Positions 19,787 to 29,149 of a stretch of DNA of 64,000 bases are shown one piece after another. How positions within the stretch are numbered: position 1 is the first letter of the stretch; the number at the start of each line of letters is the position of its first letter. The position numbers and the translations under genes were made by a program. Under the pieces are notes generated by a model. It was not told the DNA's origin. It saw only the letters and a program-made list of their open reading frames with translations, and did no database searches. This DNA comes from Yersinia aleksiciae (GTDB lineage Bacteria; Pseudomonadota; Gammaproteobacteria; Enterobacterales; Enterobacteriaceae): contig NZ_CP011975.1 in assembly GCF_001047675.1 (NCBI RefSeq), forward strand, positions 1,838,073-1,902,072, given 5' to 3'.

Positions 19787-20503
19787 TTACTGCGCTAACG
19801 CCGCCTTCTGCGCCTGGAAGATCGTCTCTATCCCCCCTCGGGCCAATGCCAGCAACGCCAATAACTCTTCATGACTGAACGGCTCACCTTCTGCAGTACC
19901 CTGCACCTCAATCATCCGGCCGTCTTCCATCATCACGACATTCATATCAGTTTCTGCCGCAGAGTCCTCTACATACTCCAGATCACAAAGGGCTTCGCCC
20001 TTCACGATCCCCACAGAAACCGCAGCAACCAGCCCTTTCATTGGGTTAGCTTTTAATTTACCGCTGGCTACCAATTTATTCAGCGCATCAGCCAGAGCCA
20101 CACAAGCCCCGCTGATTGAAGCAGTACGGGTGCCGCCATCAGCCTGCAAAACGTCGCAGTCTAAAGTAATGGTGAACTCACCCAACTTCTTCAAATCCAC
20201 TGCTGCACGTAAAGAACGGGCGATCAGGCGCTGAATTTCCAAGGTACGGCCACCTTGCTTACCTTTCGCGGCTTCGCGGGCATTACGGCTATGGGTGGAG
20301 CGTGGCAACATGCCGTATTCAGCGGTAATCCAGCCTTGGCCTTGGCCTTTTAGAAAGCGCGGAACACCCTCTTCCACCGTGGCGGTGCACAATACTTTGG
20401 TATCGCCAAACTCAACCAACACTGAACCTTCAGCGTGTTTCGTGTAATTACGGGTCAGGGTTAATGGGCGGACTTGTTGTGCTGCTCGGTCTGCTGGACG
20501 CAT
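19787..20503 (-). CDS. rph: Ribonuclease PH
   Basis: RNase PH is a phosphorolytic 3'-to-5' exoribonuclease that trims tRNA precursors and structured RNA ends. The 238-residue product is full length, unlike the frameshifted rph of E. coli K-12. The N-terminus ([19 protein letters not shown]) and the internal [17 protein letters not shown] block are family signatures. The start is backed by CCGGAG about seven bases upstream. Translation of its 3' end is also the sensing element of the pyrE attenuator. Confidence 0.96.
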   Translation of the reverse strand: MRPADRAAQQVRPLTLTRNYTKHAEGSVLVEFGDTKVLCTATVEEGVPRFLKGQGQGWITAEYGMLPRSTHSRNAREAAKGKQGGRTLEIQRLIARSLRAAVDLKKLGEFTITLDCDVLQADGGTRTASISGACVALADALNKLVASGKLKANPMKGLVAAVSVGIVKGEALCDLEYVEDSAAETDMNVVMMEDGRMIEVQGTAEGEPFSHEELLALLALARGGIETIFQAQKAALAQ

Positions 20504-20631
20504 GGGCTTTCTCCGGCTTTAAATCGATATTGGTCGCGCATTATACGGCCTTAGTGATGTAATGCCTATCCTGCCTGCGCCTGCGAGGCTATAATCCCTG
20601 CATCTTTTCTTTATTAAAACGGGTACGCACA

Positions 20632-21495
20632 ATGATCCGCAGCATGACCGCCTACGCCCGGCGTGACATTAAGGGTGAATGGGGCAGCGCAGCTTGGGAG
20701 CTGCGTTCCGTTAACCAACGCTACTTAGAAACTTATATTCGCTTACCAGAACAGTTCCGCAGCCTGGAACCGGTCATCCGCGAACGTATCCGCAGCCGCC
20801 TGACTCGCGGCAAAATTGAGTGCAGCCTGCGCTTTGAACTGGACGCCACCGCGCAAAGTTCGCTGATTCTGAACGAAAAACTGGCAAAACAGCTGGTTGA
20901 AGCAGCAAACTGGGTCAAAATGCAAAGTGATGAAGGCGAGGTCAACCCGCTGGATGTTTTGCGCTGGCCGGGCGTGATGTCAGCAGAAGAGCAGGATCTG
21001 GATGCCATCAGCACTGAACTGATGCAAGCACTGGATATCGCCCTTGATGACTTTATCGTTTCTCGCGAGACCGAAGGTGCGGCATTAAAAACACTGATCG
21101 AACAGCGCCTTGACGGCGTGAGTGCGGAAGTGGTCAAAGTCCGTGCGCACATGCCCAACATTTTGCAGTGGCAACGTGAGCGGCTGCTAAACAAACTAGA
21201 AGAAGCGCAGGTCCAGCTGGAAAATACCCGTCTGGAACAAGAGTTAGTGCTGATGGCGCAGCGTGTTGATGTCGCCGAAGAGCTGGATCGCCTCGAAGCG
21301 CACGTCAAAGAGACGCACAATATTCTGAAGAAGAAAGAAGCCGTGGGTCGCCGCCTTGATTTTATGATGCAAGAATTCAACCGCGAGTCGAATACGCTAG
21401 CATCAAAATCGATCAATGCCGAAGTTACTAACTCAGCCATCGAGCTGAAAGTGCTTATCGAGCAAATGCGCGAACAGATTCAGAATATCGAGTAA
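20632..21495 (+). CDS. yicC: YicC endoribonuclease family protein
   Basis: A 287-residue YicC-family protein. Members are reported to be endoribonucleases acting on RNA, including small RNAs. The N-terminus MIRSMTAYAR is diagnostic. A long charged alpha-helical region (about residues 165-240, rich in Glu, Arg and Leu) probably forms a coiled coil. The C-terminal KSINAEVTNSAIELKVLIEQMREQIQN block is the conserved DUF1732 region. It is divergent from rph with a 128-base gap, as in E. coli. Confidence 0.93.
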   Translation: MIRSMTAYARRDIKGEWGSAAWELRSVNQRYLETYIRLPEQFRSLEPVIRERIRSRLTRGKIECSLRFELDATAQSSLILNEKLAKQLVEAANWVKMQSDEGEVNPLDVLRWPGVMSAEEQDLDAISTELMQALDIALDDFIVSRETEGAALKTLIEQRLDGVSAEVVKVRAHMPNILQWQRERLLNKLEEAQVQLENTRLEQELVLMAQRVDVAEELDRLEAHVKETHNILKKKEAVGRRLDFMMQEFNRESNTLASKSINAEVTNSAIELKVLIEQMREQIQNIE

Positions 21496-21530
21496 GCTTT
21501 CACAAGCTATCACCAGAAAGCATAAAACCA

Positions 21531-21556
21531 GCAAGCCCGCAGATTCGCGGGCTTGC
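21531..21556 (+). terminator. Terminator-like hairpin after yicC
   Basis: A perfect 10-bp stem, GCAAGCCCGC / GCGGGCTTGC, with a 6-base loop lies 36 bases after the yicC stop. No T-run follows, so it may act as a transcript-end stabiliser rather than a strong terminator. Confidence 0.55.
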
Positions 21557-21622
21557 GAACAAATATCAACCGAAACCAGATCCATTCCCTAATCAACCTC
21601 AACATCCGGGATTAAAAGCCCC

Positions 21623-22561
21623 TTACCCTCCCAAAATCCCCTTCACAATCTGCACATCTTGCACCCCTAGCCCGGTTAAATCTGCCAAGGTAATCTGTTG
21701 ATCATTGTCTCTGAAAAAGGCGTTTTGCGCTAAAACAGTCCCGATTTCGGTCAACGTAAGGTGCGCCAACAACTGCTGCTGAAATGCGGGTGAAATCTCA
21801 CCAAATTCAGTACATTGCGCCCATGAATCCACCAATATCTTATCGGCCTTCGCCACTAACTCGGGTGCCAGTTCGTGCTTGCCCGCACCATCGGCGCCGA
21901 CGGCGGTAATATGTGTGCCAGGCTGGATATCGGTAGCGTGCAGAATCGCCTCTCGGCTGGGAGTAGTGGTGACGATGAACTGGCAGTGAGCGGCTAATTC
22001 AGCGGCATTCTGCGTGATATTGACCTCAAAACCTTCCTCTTGCGCATATTGACGATACTCTTCTAATGCCGTTTCACTGCGGCCCCAAACCCACAGCTGA
22101 CGGCATGAAATAACACTTTTCAGATACATCAGATGTAACCGCGCCTGCATACCGGTGCCGACGATGCCAATGGCACCGATATGCTGGGGGGCGCAAAGTT
22201 CAGCGACAATACGTCCAGCCAGTGCAGTGCGCAGTGCGGTCAGCCAACCTTCATCGAGCAAAATGGCTTGCGGCTCACCAGTCTGGGCCGAAAATGCCAT
22301 CATCAACCCCTGATTACTGGCGAGTCCTTGCGCGGGATTATCGTAAAATCCACCGGAAATCTTTACCACGAACTGGTCGTCGCCCTGCAAATAACCACTT
22401 TTAATGCAACAATCACCATTGGCTTGCGCAAAGAGTAAATGCTGTACCGGCGGCATTTGTACCTGTTTTTGGCTAAAAGCAATAAAGCCCTGTTTGAGTA
22501 GCAACGTGACGGCATCGGCATCGAATCTGTCGAGAATCTGTTGCTTATTAAGGATAATCAT
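21623..22561 (-). CDS. Ornithine cyclodeaminase / mu-crystallin family protein
   Basis: A 312-residue NAD(P)-dependent enzyme of the ornithine cyclodeaminase/mu-crystallin fold. Members include lysine and ornithine cyclodeaminases, ketimine reductases and amino-acid dehydrogenases. The Rossmann motif GIVGTGMQARLHL lies near residue 123, and the substrate-arginine segment KISGGFYDNP is present. The chosen ATG at 22561 overlaps the stop of the preceding dehydratase (ATGA), so the two are translationally coupled. Genes of this pair are often annotated eutB/eutC for hydroxyectoine breakdown. No other ectoine genes are present here, so the true substrate is open. Confidence 0.85.
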   Translation of the reverse strand: MIILNKQQILDRFDADAVTLLLKQGFIAFSQKQVQMPPVQHLLFAQANGDCCIKSGYLQGDDQFVVKISGGFYDNPAQGLASNQGLMMAFSAQTGEPQAILLDEGWLTALRTALAGRIVAELCAPQHIGAIGIVGTGMQARLHLMYLKSVISCRQLWVWGRSETALEEYRQYAQEEGFEVNITQNAAELAAHCQFIVTTTPSREAILHATDIQPGTHITAVGADGAGKHELAPELVAKADKILVDSWAQCTEFGEISPAFQQQLLAHLTLTEIGTVLAQNAFFRDNDQQITLADLTGLGVQDVQIVKGILGG

Positions 22562-23517
22562 TCGCCGACCGCTCCCAGATATTTTTCCAGCACAATGTTC
22601 TTCCCGCACAGCACCACTGCCACTTTTTTACCTTGCCATTGTGGTGCCAGCTTCAGGGCTGCGGCGAGCGCCACGCCAGCCGCACCTTCAATCATCCAAC
22701 GGTCAGTGCGGGCAATCAGGCGCATCGCTTCTTTAATTTCCGGCTCACTGACCAGCACTTTCTGATCGATTAACTGCTGGCAAAGCGCGAAGGTGATTGC
22801 CCCCGGCTCAACACCTCCGGCGGTTCCATCCGACAGCGTCTCTTGCTCTGCCACTTCCTGAATCTGCCCGTTTTGCAGGCTGGTATACATGCTAGTGGCA
22901 TTGGCGGGCCAGCAGCCAATAACCTGCGTTTTATCAGAGAGTTTCTTCAGCACAGTCGCAATGCCAGAAATTAGGCCACCGCCGCCGACGGCAACAAATA
23001 CCGCATCAAGATCCGGCTGTTGCTCAACCATTTCCATGCCACAAGTGCCTTGTCCGGCAATAATCTGCACATCGTTATAAGGGGAAATATAGGTTTTTCC
23101 CTGCTGTTGCGCGGCGATACCCGCGGCTAACTCCGCATTCAAAGCATCCCCCGGTATCAGCTCAATGTCGCCGCCCAGTGCACGAATGGCCTCCAGCTTG
23201 ATCGCCGCGGCCTGCTCCGGTGCATAAATGGTGGATTTAACCCCCGCCAATTTCCCCGCCAGCGCCATCGCCTGACCATGATTGCCGGTGGAGGCCGTGA
23301 TAACCCCCTGCTGGCGCTGCTCATCGGTTAATAACCGCAACTTATTACTGGCACCGCGAAATTTAAAAGAACCGGTGTGTTGCAGATGCTCACATTTGAG
23401 ATAGATTTCGCAACCGCTGTGTTGCGACAGCAGCGGGCTGTACTCCAGCGGTGTCACCCTCACTTGTGGTCGTAAAACCTGATGGGCTTCTTTGATGGCA
23501 TCAAATAGTGTATTCAT
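22558..23517 (-). CDS. PLP-dependent threonine/serine dehydratase-like protein
   Basis: A 319-residue fold-type II PLP enzyme. The cofactor lysine is in GSFKFRGA (near residue 52), and the phosphate-binding glycine loop is VGGGGLISG (near residue 175). It lacks the C-terminal ACT-like domain of biosynthetic IlvA, so it resembles catabolic dehydratases and serine racemase-like enzymes that act on small beta-hydroxy amino acids. It sits between the regulator (19-base gap) and the cyclodeaminase-family gene (ATGA overlap). This suggests a short pathway turning a hydroxy amino acid into a keto acid or imine that is then reduced. Confidence 0.87.
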   Translation of the reverse strand: MNTLFDAIKEAHQVLRPQVRVTPLEYSPLLSQHSGCEIYLKCEHLQHTGSFKFRGASNKLRLLTDEQRQQGVITASTGNHGQAMALAGKLAGVKSTIYAPEQAAAIKLEAIRALGGDIELIPGDALNAELAAGIAAQQQGKTYISPYNDVQIIAGQGTCGMEMVEQQPDLDAVFVAVGGGGLISGIATVLKKLSDKTQVIGCWPANATSMYTSLQNGQIQEVAEQETLSDGTAGGVEPGAITFALCQQLIDQKVLVSEPEIKEAMRLIARTDRWMIEGAAGVALAAALKLAPQWQGKKVAVVLCGKNIVLEKYLGAVGE

Positions 23518-23536
23518 GTCGGTCCCTTAAGATTCT

Positions 23537-24139
23537 TCAGCGGTTTTTTATACTTTTCAGCTGGTTGTAAACAGTGGCTCGGCCGATGCCAAGGATTTTT
23601 GCGACGTAACCTGCCGCATTTTTGCCGTTAAATGCCCCTTGCTGATAGAGCGCTTCAATCAGCAGTCGACGGCTGACATTATTGAGGGTCGCCAGTGTAA
23701 GTTGCTGCTGTTGTAGCCAATTATGGATATAAGTATTGATGCGTTCTTGCCAATCATCCTGAAACAGGACATCAGGTTGTGGTTGCAGTTGATGGCCGGA
23801 TAGAAACATATCCAGCGCCGCTTTGGCACTTTCAAACACCGTAATATCCAGATTGATGCACAGTAGCCCGATAGATTGCCCTTGGTCATCCCGCAGCACG
23901 GTGCTGATGGATCGCAGTTGACGGCCATCCCAGTTACGCTTTTGGTACGGACCGATCACCTGCGAATGTTGGTCAAATTGCAGATCACTGAGGTTGGAGT
24001 CCTCGCCTAATTCCCGCTGTGAATAGTTATTGGCGATATAGACCAGCGACTGGCTGGCTAAGTCGTGAATGGCGACTTCCGCATAAGGAGAAAAAAGCAT
24101 GGCGATCGCATCGGCAATGGGTTGGTAGCGGCTAAGCAT
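23537..24139 (-). CDS. YheO/DauR-type PAS-HTH transcriptional regulator
   Basis: A 200-residue regulator. An N-terminal YheO-like PAS domain covers about residues 1-115 (LSRYQPIADAIAMLFSPYAEV start). The C-terminal helix-turn-helix (about residues 160-200) includes GIGRATVYNQLKSI. In Pseudomonas a relative, DauR, represses D-arginine catabolism genes and senses an amino acid. Here it is first in an operon with the dehydratase and cyclodeaminase-like genes, so it probably senses their substrate. An AT-rich inverted repeat just upstream is a possible operator. Confidence 0.85.
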   Translation of the reverse strand: MLSRYQPIADAIAMLFSPYAEVAIHDLASQSLVYIANNYSQRELGEDSNLSDLQFDQHSQVIGPYQKRNWDGRQLRSISTVLRDDQGQSIGLLCINLDITVFESAKAALDMFLSGHQLQPQPDVLFQDDWQERINTYIHNWLQQQQLTLATLNNVSRRLLIEALYQQGAFNGKNAAGYVAKILGIGRATVYNQLKSIKNR

Positions 24140-24152
24140 AGGTCACATCATT

Positions 24153-24187
24153 TAGAATAAAAAATCTATATTAGACTTATTATTCTA
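24153..24187. promoter_or_regulatory. Inverted repeat upstream of PAS-HTH regulator
   Basis: The arms TAGAATAA (24153-24160) and TTATTCTA (24180-24187) are perfect complements with a 19-base AT-rich spacer. They begin 13 bases upstream of the regulator start. Position suggests an autoregulatory operator overlapping the promoter; this is inference. Confidence 0.4.
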
Positions 24188-24404
24188 GAAATCTAGCTAA
24201 TTTGAGAAAGGGGTCAGATATTGAAAATTATGTATGAGCAGCTGAAAGTTATCTAAAATCAGTCTAATAAAGGCACTCCACAATGCGAGAAAAAGGTGAG
24301 GACTTTCATTATTGATACACTGTTTTTTTATACAGCCTTATTTCATCTGGGTAAAATGAGTGATATTCTTACATATGAAATTCCCTAACTGAGCAATCCT
24401 AAGT

Positions 24405-25841
24405 ATGGAAGAGTTGAATTTAATCGCAAATCAGATTGCTGAACAAGCACAACAGAAAGAACAGCAAAGATTACAACAGGATAAAGAACTTGTTCGACGT
24501 GTACTAGAAATCTACGATCAAAAAGCTGTTGCTGAAGTTCTGCGGAAAGTCAGTAAGTGTGAATGGACTCGTGAAGCTCTCAATCGCTGGTATAACGGGA
24601 AATCCATGCAGAAGCCTCTGACTGAGGCCGAAATTGATATGCTACAAAATATGCTACCTTCACCACCAAAACACCATCCTAATTATCAATTCCGTTTTAT
24701 TGATCTTTTTGCTGGAATTGGCGGCATCCGAAAAGGATTTGAGGCTATTGGCGGACAGTGTGTCTTTACCAGCGAATGGAACCCTTATGCGGTTCGGACA
24801 TATAAAGCTAATTGGTATTGTGATCCTGTTGAGCACCAATTTAATTCAGATATACGCGAAATTACACTCAGTGAAAATACGGAAATATCAGATGAAGAAG
24901 CCTATAAATATATAAATCAACACATTCCCGATCATGAGGTTTTACTTGCCGGTTTTCCCTGTCAGCCGTTCTCGCTAGCGGGGGTATCAAAGAAAAACTC
25001 TTTAGGCCGTGCGCATGGTTTCGAGTGTGAAGCCCAGGGTACATTATTTTTTGATGTCGCCAGAATTATTGCCTCAAAGAAACCCGCTATTTTCGTACTT
25101 GAGAATGTTAAGAATCTGAAAAGTCATGATAAGGGTAAAACTTTTCGGGTTATTATGAATACACTCAATGAGTTGGGCTATTCAGTTGCTGATGCTGATG
25201 CGGTCGGATCACAAGATCCTAAAATCGTGGATGGAAAGAATTTTCTCCCCCAACATAGGGAACGTATCGTTTTAGTCGGTTTTCGTAAAGATCTCAATAT
25301 TGATAAAGGTTTTACATTAAAAGACATCCATAAATATTTCCCTGAAAAACGGCCAACATTTGGCGAACTACTTGAGCCAGTTGTTGATGATAAATATATA
25401 TTGACCCCACACTTGTGGAAGTATTTATATAATTATGCCAAAAAGCATCAGGCAAAAGGGAATGGTTTTGGATTTGGATTAGTTGATCCAAAAAATAGCG
25501 AAAGCGTAGCCAGGACATTATCAGCCCGTTACCATAAAGATGGTTCAGAGATTTTGATTGACCGAGGGTGGGATAAAGTTTTAGGAGAAATAGATTTTGA
25601 CGATAAAAAAAATCAGGTAAAACGCCCCCGTCGCCTTACACCCAAAGAGTGTGCTCGTTTGATGGGATTCGAAACCCTTGGTAAGGAGTCGTTTCGTATT
25701 CCTGTATCTGATACACAAGCTTATCGGCAATTTGGCAACTCTGTTATTGTTCCGGTTTTTGCTGCGGTAGCTCAATTATTGGCTCCATTCATAGCAAAAA
25801 TAGTAAAAATGGAAAAAGAACGAAAAGATAAGGCGGCTTGA
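24405..25841 (+). CDS. dcm: DNA (cytosine-5)-methyltransferase, Dcm/EcoRII-like
   Basis: A 478-residue C5-cytosine methyltransferase that closely follows E. coli Dcm, so the predicted target is CCWGG with methylation of the inner cytosine. Motif I ([10 protein letters not shown], near residue 98), motif IV with the catalytic Cys186 ([11 protein letters not shown]), motif VI (ENVKNL), motif VIII (QHRERI) and motif X (FGNSV) are all intact. The N-terminal 90 residues diverge from E. coli and are rich in Gln and Glu. The gene is AT-rich compared with its flanks. It is followed by vsr and faces an EcoRII-like nuclease gene. Confidence 0.93.
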   Translation: MEELNLIANQIAEQAQQKEQQRLQQDKELVRRVLEIYDQKAVAEVLRKVSKCEWTREALNRWYNGKSMQKPLTEAEIDMLQNMLPSPPKHHPNYQFRFIDLFAGIGGIRKGFEAIGGQCVFTSEWNPYAVRTYKANWYCDPVEHQFNSDIREITLSENTEISDEEAYKYINQHIPDHEVLLAGFPCQPFSLAGVSKKNSLGRAHGFECEAQGTLFFDVARIIASKKPAIFVLENVKNLKSHDKGKTFRVIMNTLNELGYSVADADAVGSQDPKIVDGKNFLPQHRERIVLVGFRKDLNIDKGFTLKDIHKYFPEKRPTFGELLEPVVDDKYILTPHLWKYLYNYAKKHQAKGNGFGFGLVDPKNSESVARTLSARYHKDGSEILIDRGWDKVLGEIDFDDKKNQVKRPRRLTPKECARLMGFETLGKESFRIPVSDTQAYRQFGNSVIVPVFAAVAQLLAPFIAKIVKMEKERKDKAA

Positions 25842-25846
25842 TAATT

Positions 25847-26323
25847 ATGGCTGATGTTCACTCTTCGGAAACTCGTAGTAAAAATATGAAGGCCATCCGA
25901 ACCAAGGATACAGCCATAGAGATTAAGTTAGCAAAAACACTTGACCAGTTAGGGCTTTCTTACCGCGTTCAGGCCAGCGAGCTCCCTGGTAAACCCGATT
26001 TTGTTATTGATGAGTATCGGGCAATAATATTCGTTCATGGCTGCTTTTGGCATAAACATAATTGCTATTTGTTTAAGACTCCAGCAACACGTACCGATTT
26101 TTGGCTTAAAAAAATACAGGGGAATGTAAAAAAAGGTAATGATGTTATAAAACACCTCTCAGGCGTTGGTTGGAAAGTTTTAGTGGTCTGGGAATGTGCA
26201 TTGCGAGGTAAGCATAAACTTACAGATAATGATATTTCAGCAAGAGTAGAGGAGTGGATTTGTACCAGTGAAAAAAATGCTCAAATTAATACACAAGGAA
26301 TTAGTCAAATGATAAGTAATTAA
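25847..26323 (+). CDS. vsr: Very short patch repair endonuclease Vsr
   Basis: Vsr nicks DNA next to T:G mismatches created when 5-methylcytosine deaminates in Dcm sites. The 158-residue product starts MADVHSSETRSKNM like the E. coli enzyme. The catalytic Asp51 (PDFVIDEYR), the active-site His64 and His69, and the zinc ligands Cys66, His71 and Cys73 in HGCFWHKHNCY are all present. I chose the ATG at 25847; a TTG at 25838 would overlap the dcm stop but adds three residues absent from relatives. The six-base gap to dcm implies one operon. Confidence 0.94.
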   Translation: MADVHSSETRSKNMKAIRTKDTAIEIKLAKTLDQLGLSYRVQASELPGKPDFVIDEYRAIIFVHGCFWHKHNCYLFKTPATRTDFWLKKIQGNVKKGNDVIKHLSGVGWKVLVVWECALRGKHKLTDNDISARVEEWICTSEKNAQINTQGISQMISN

Positions 26324-26325
26324 CC

Positions 26326-26354
26326 GAATTCTAACTAGAAATAAGTAAGAATTC
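26326..26354. terminator. Bidirectional hairpin between vsr and the nuclease gene
   Basis: Arms GAATTCTAACT and AGTAAGAATTC pair over 10 of 11 positions around a 7-base loop. The site lies between convergent vsr and the nuclease gene, with a T-rich sequence on each side. It probably ends both transcripts. Confidence 0.6.
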
Positions 26355-26367
26355 AGTCTTTTGGGCG

Positions 26368-27570
26368 TTAATGATTATATATACTTTTGGTTTTCTCAAT
26401 AAAATCAGAGAGAGAAATCAACTCATCACGAATAGATTTAGGATACTTTTCGTGAAGAGGTTTAGGAACCACTAATTGGACACCTGCATCTTTCATTTCC
26501 TGAAACTGATTAACAGACACCCCTTCCTGAAGAGTAAAAAGATGAATATTATCAATTCGGTTAGCTTCATTGAGTGCCTGACGCCAGCGATCTTTACATG
26601 TTGTTTTTACCGCAAGCATTCTTAATTTATCTGAAGGATATTTAGCATCATAGTAAGCTTCAGAAGAGGGAAATAAAAAATCAGGTTTCTTATTGCCTTC
26701 AGTAACACTTTGAGTAACAAAATCAGTAAGGTTATTTTCTATAAATACATTCTCTAGGTGTAATTCCAGAGATCTTCCTGCTCGGGACTTGCGGCGATTA
26801 CTTACTGAATTTGCTAAGCTAATAAAATCATCTACTGAAGAAAATCCTGCCTGCACTCTCTCCAAAACATGTAATTCTTCTATTCGGCGAAACAGAGAGT
26901 ATTCAGCATCGCGTTTTTCGAGCAATAGTTCATCAGGGTTTAAACTTTTAAACCGGAATACTTCGGGGAGATAACGAATGATTTCAACGCCTGATGGGAA
27001 TGAAACAGACCATTGTTCTGGGATCGGATAATTACCAGACTTCCAACTATAGCTTGCTATAGCAAAACCACCCAAGACCTGATTCGATGGGCCTGAAACT
27101 GAAAAACCAGGAATGATTTCTCCAGTCATAGATTCCAGCAGCTCTTCCTCTGCCAGAGAATTACATAGCCACACATCAATAAAATCACAGACGCCATCGG
27201 GTACACACTGAAAAGCGAAGACAGTCAGTGCTCCAGTGTTTTCTTTATTCAACAATGGACTACCTTTACCCCAACGAGTAATTCGCTTTTCGTTTCGTGT
27301 ACCATCAAAATGACGGTTATTGTAATAAATAGCTCTTACGACACTCTCAAGATTGCCATGCGAACTTATTCTTGCTGACAAAAGAATATCCGGATTTCTG
27401 ACATCAGTTCGGACAATTGAAGAGAATTGTTTCTCAATCACTTCCGCCGGGATATAGACCCCAGCCTGATGCGCACCTGTTGCGCCAGTATCATTACCGG
27501 AAAGGCGCTTAATATAGATATGCCATTCGCCAGATGATTTTTCAGATAACCACTTATGGAAAGCAGACAC
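26368..27570 (-). CDS. EcoRII-like type IIE restriction endonuclease
   Basis: A 400-residue homologue of EcoRII (404 residues), which cuts before CCWGG and needs two sites for efficient cleavage. The N-terminal effector-binding domain is recognisable (YIKRLSGNDTGATGAHQ). The C-terminal catalytic core keeps D297 in KKPDF, K322 and K326 in VKTTCKDRWRQ, and E335, at positions offset by two from the EcoRII catalytic residues as I recall them. I chose a GTG start at 27570 because AAGGGGA precedes it and the product then begins like EcoRII (SAFHKWL). The gene is AT-rich and convergent with dcm-vsr. It appears intact. Confidence 0.9.
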   Translation of the reverse strand: MSAFHKWLSEKSSGEWHIYIKRLSGNDTGATGAHQAGVYIPAEVIEKQFSSIVRTDVRNPDILLSARISSHGNLESVVRAIYYNNRHFDGTRNEKRITRWGKGSPLLNKENTGALTVFAFQCVPDGVCDFIDVWLCNSLAEEELLESMTGEIIPGFSVSGPSNQVLGGFAIASYSWKSGNYPIPEQWSVSFPSGVEIIRYLPEVFRFKSLNPDELLLEKRDAEYSLFRRIEELHVLERVQAGFSSVDDFISLANSVSNRRKSRAGRSLELHLENVFIENNLTDFVTQSVTEGNKKPDFLFPSSEAYYDAKYPSDKLRMLAVKTTCKDRWRQALNEANRIDNIHLFTLQEGVSVNQFQEMKDAGVQLVVPKPLHEKYPKSIRDELISLSDFIEKTKSIYNH

Positions 27571-27846
27571 AACTATTCCCCTTAGCGAGTATTTTAAGAC
27601 TAATGAGTAAGTTACAGTCAATAATTAGAGTAATTTAGTATCTATAACATACTCAGCAGAGACTAGGCTATCCAGAGTTATCATTTCTGCATGAAATCTG
27701 AATTTAACAGCTTAATAAATTTTTTTTACTGTAATTTACTTGCTCAATGATCTTACTGCATCTAAATCTTTCATGCCGATGTGCAGAAGGTTATTAGTGA
27801 TATAATTTTATGGAATAATTTAACCCGTCGCATCACCGGAGTCAGC

Positions 27847-29148
27847 ATGATCAGCCAGAAAGATGCCTCTTGTCAGGAACAGCAGCTCACCTTTGATCCC
27901 AGAGGGCATCAGCTCACTAATATCAATGTCTGGACGCCGGACAGCCAGTGGCTGGTGTACGACGTGCGGCCCAATGGCGGGACTTTTAGCGGCTTAACCA
28001 TTGAGCGAGTTAATTGTGTCACCCGCAATATTGAGGTGATCTATCGTGCTCAGCATGGCGCTCATGTTGGGGTGGTGACGGTTAGCCCTGATCAGCCCGC
28101 GCGCTATGTGTTTATCCACGGCCCAGAGCATCCAGACAGCCATTGGCATTATGATTTTCATCATCGGCGCGGGGTGATTGTTGCTGAGCCGGACAGAGAG
28201 CTGGTGGTGACACTGGATGCGATGGATATCACGGCACCTTATACGCCGGGCGCTTTGCGCGGTGGCACACATGTTCACGTTTTCAGCCCAGACGGTAGCC
28301 GCCTGAGCTTTACCTATAACGACCATGTGTTGCATGAGTTAGACCCTGCGCTGGATTGCCGCAATGTCGGCATTGCGCTGCCGCTGCATGGAGTCAATCC
28401 GCCCAAGCAGCACCCACGTGAATATGAGGGTAGCCATTTTTGTGTGTTGATCAGCCGCACCACGCCCACACCGCAGGCGGGCAGTGATCAAATCAATCGC
28501 GCTTATGAAGAGGGGTGGATTGGCACACAGGGGTACCTGAAAAAAGATGGCACCCGCCAGCGCTGGGCGCTCGCCTTTATTGGCGATACCCTTTCGGCGC
28601 AAGGGGAGAAAATCCCAGAAATCTTTGTTGCTGATCTACCTGAGCATGACCGAGATTATGCTCGCGCAGGCGATGCACCACTTGAGGGGACACCAACCAC
28701 CCTGCCTGCACCACCTGCGGGTGTCAGTCAGCGGCGGGTCACTCATACCACAGAGCGCCGCTTTCCTGGGCTTGTCACTAGCCCGCGTCACTGGCTACGC
28801 GCCTCACCTGATGGCAGTACTATTGCTTGCTTGATGAGAGATGATAATGGTGTTGTGCAGCTGTGGCTGGTCTCCCCGAATGGCGGAGAACCACGGCAAT
28901 TGACCTACAGTCAATGGGGGATTCAATCTGCCTTTAGCTGGCATCCGCAAGGACATAGTTTGGCGTTTGTTTGTGATAACAGCGTGATGCGGTGTGATAG
29001 TACGAGCGGCCAACTTCGGCGACTGACTGCGCGGAGTGCCACCGCCCCATTAGCAGACGCGGTGGTGTTTTCACCGGACGGCACCCAGATTGCATTTATG
29101 CGCGAAATAGCGGGGCTGGCTCAAATCTTTACCGTAAATGCGGGTTAG
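27847..29148 (+). CDS. yidR: YidR family protein (DUF3748), TolB-like beta-propeller
   Basis: A 433-residue protein of the YidR/DUF3748 family with unknown function. It contains several TolB/WD40-like propeller blades, such as FSPDGSRLSF, ASPDGSTIAC and FSPDGTQIAF, spaced through the sequence. No signal peptide or membrane segment is evident, so a cytoplasmic location is likely. I chose ATG 27847, which has GGAG seven bases upstream and gives a length close to the E. coli protein (about 415). A longer in-frame start at 27781 lacks support. It is convergent with yidQ, overlapping none of it. Confidence 0.82.
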   Translation: MISQKDASCQEQQLTFDPRGHQLTNINVWTPDSQWLVYDVRPNGGTFSGLTIERVNCVTRNIEVIYRAQHGAHVGVVTVSPDQPARYVFIHGPEHPDSHWHYDFHHRRGVIVAEPDRELVVTLDAMDITAPYTPGALRGGTHVHVFSPDGSRLSFTYNDHVLHELDPALDCRNVGIALPLHGVNPPKQHPREYEGSHFCVLISRTTPTPQAGSDQINRAYEEGWIGTQGYLKKDGTRQRWALAFIGDTLSAQGEKIPEIFVADLPEHDRDYARAGDAPLEGTPTTLPAPPAGVSQRRVTHTTERRFPGLVTSPRHWLRASPDGSTIACLMRDDNGVVQLWLVSPNGGEPRQLTYSQWGIQSAFSWHPQGHSLAFVCDNSVMRCDSTSGQLRRLTARSATAPLADAVVFSPDGTQIAFMREIAGLAQIFTVNAG

Positions 29149-29149
29149 A

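Noticed and set aside
20733..21440. A 235-codon open frame on the minus strand opposite yicC
   Set aside because: It is Ser-, Arg- and Cys-rich in the manner of an antisense shadow of a helical, Glu-rich gene, and yicC is well supported.
24140..27846. Search for insertion-sequence or integrase traces around the restriction-modification cassette
   Set aside because: I found no transposase, integrase, tRNA gene or flanking direct repeat, so the mode of acquisition is unknown.
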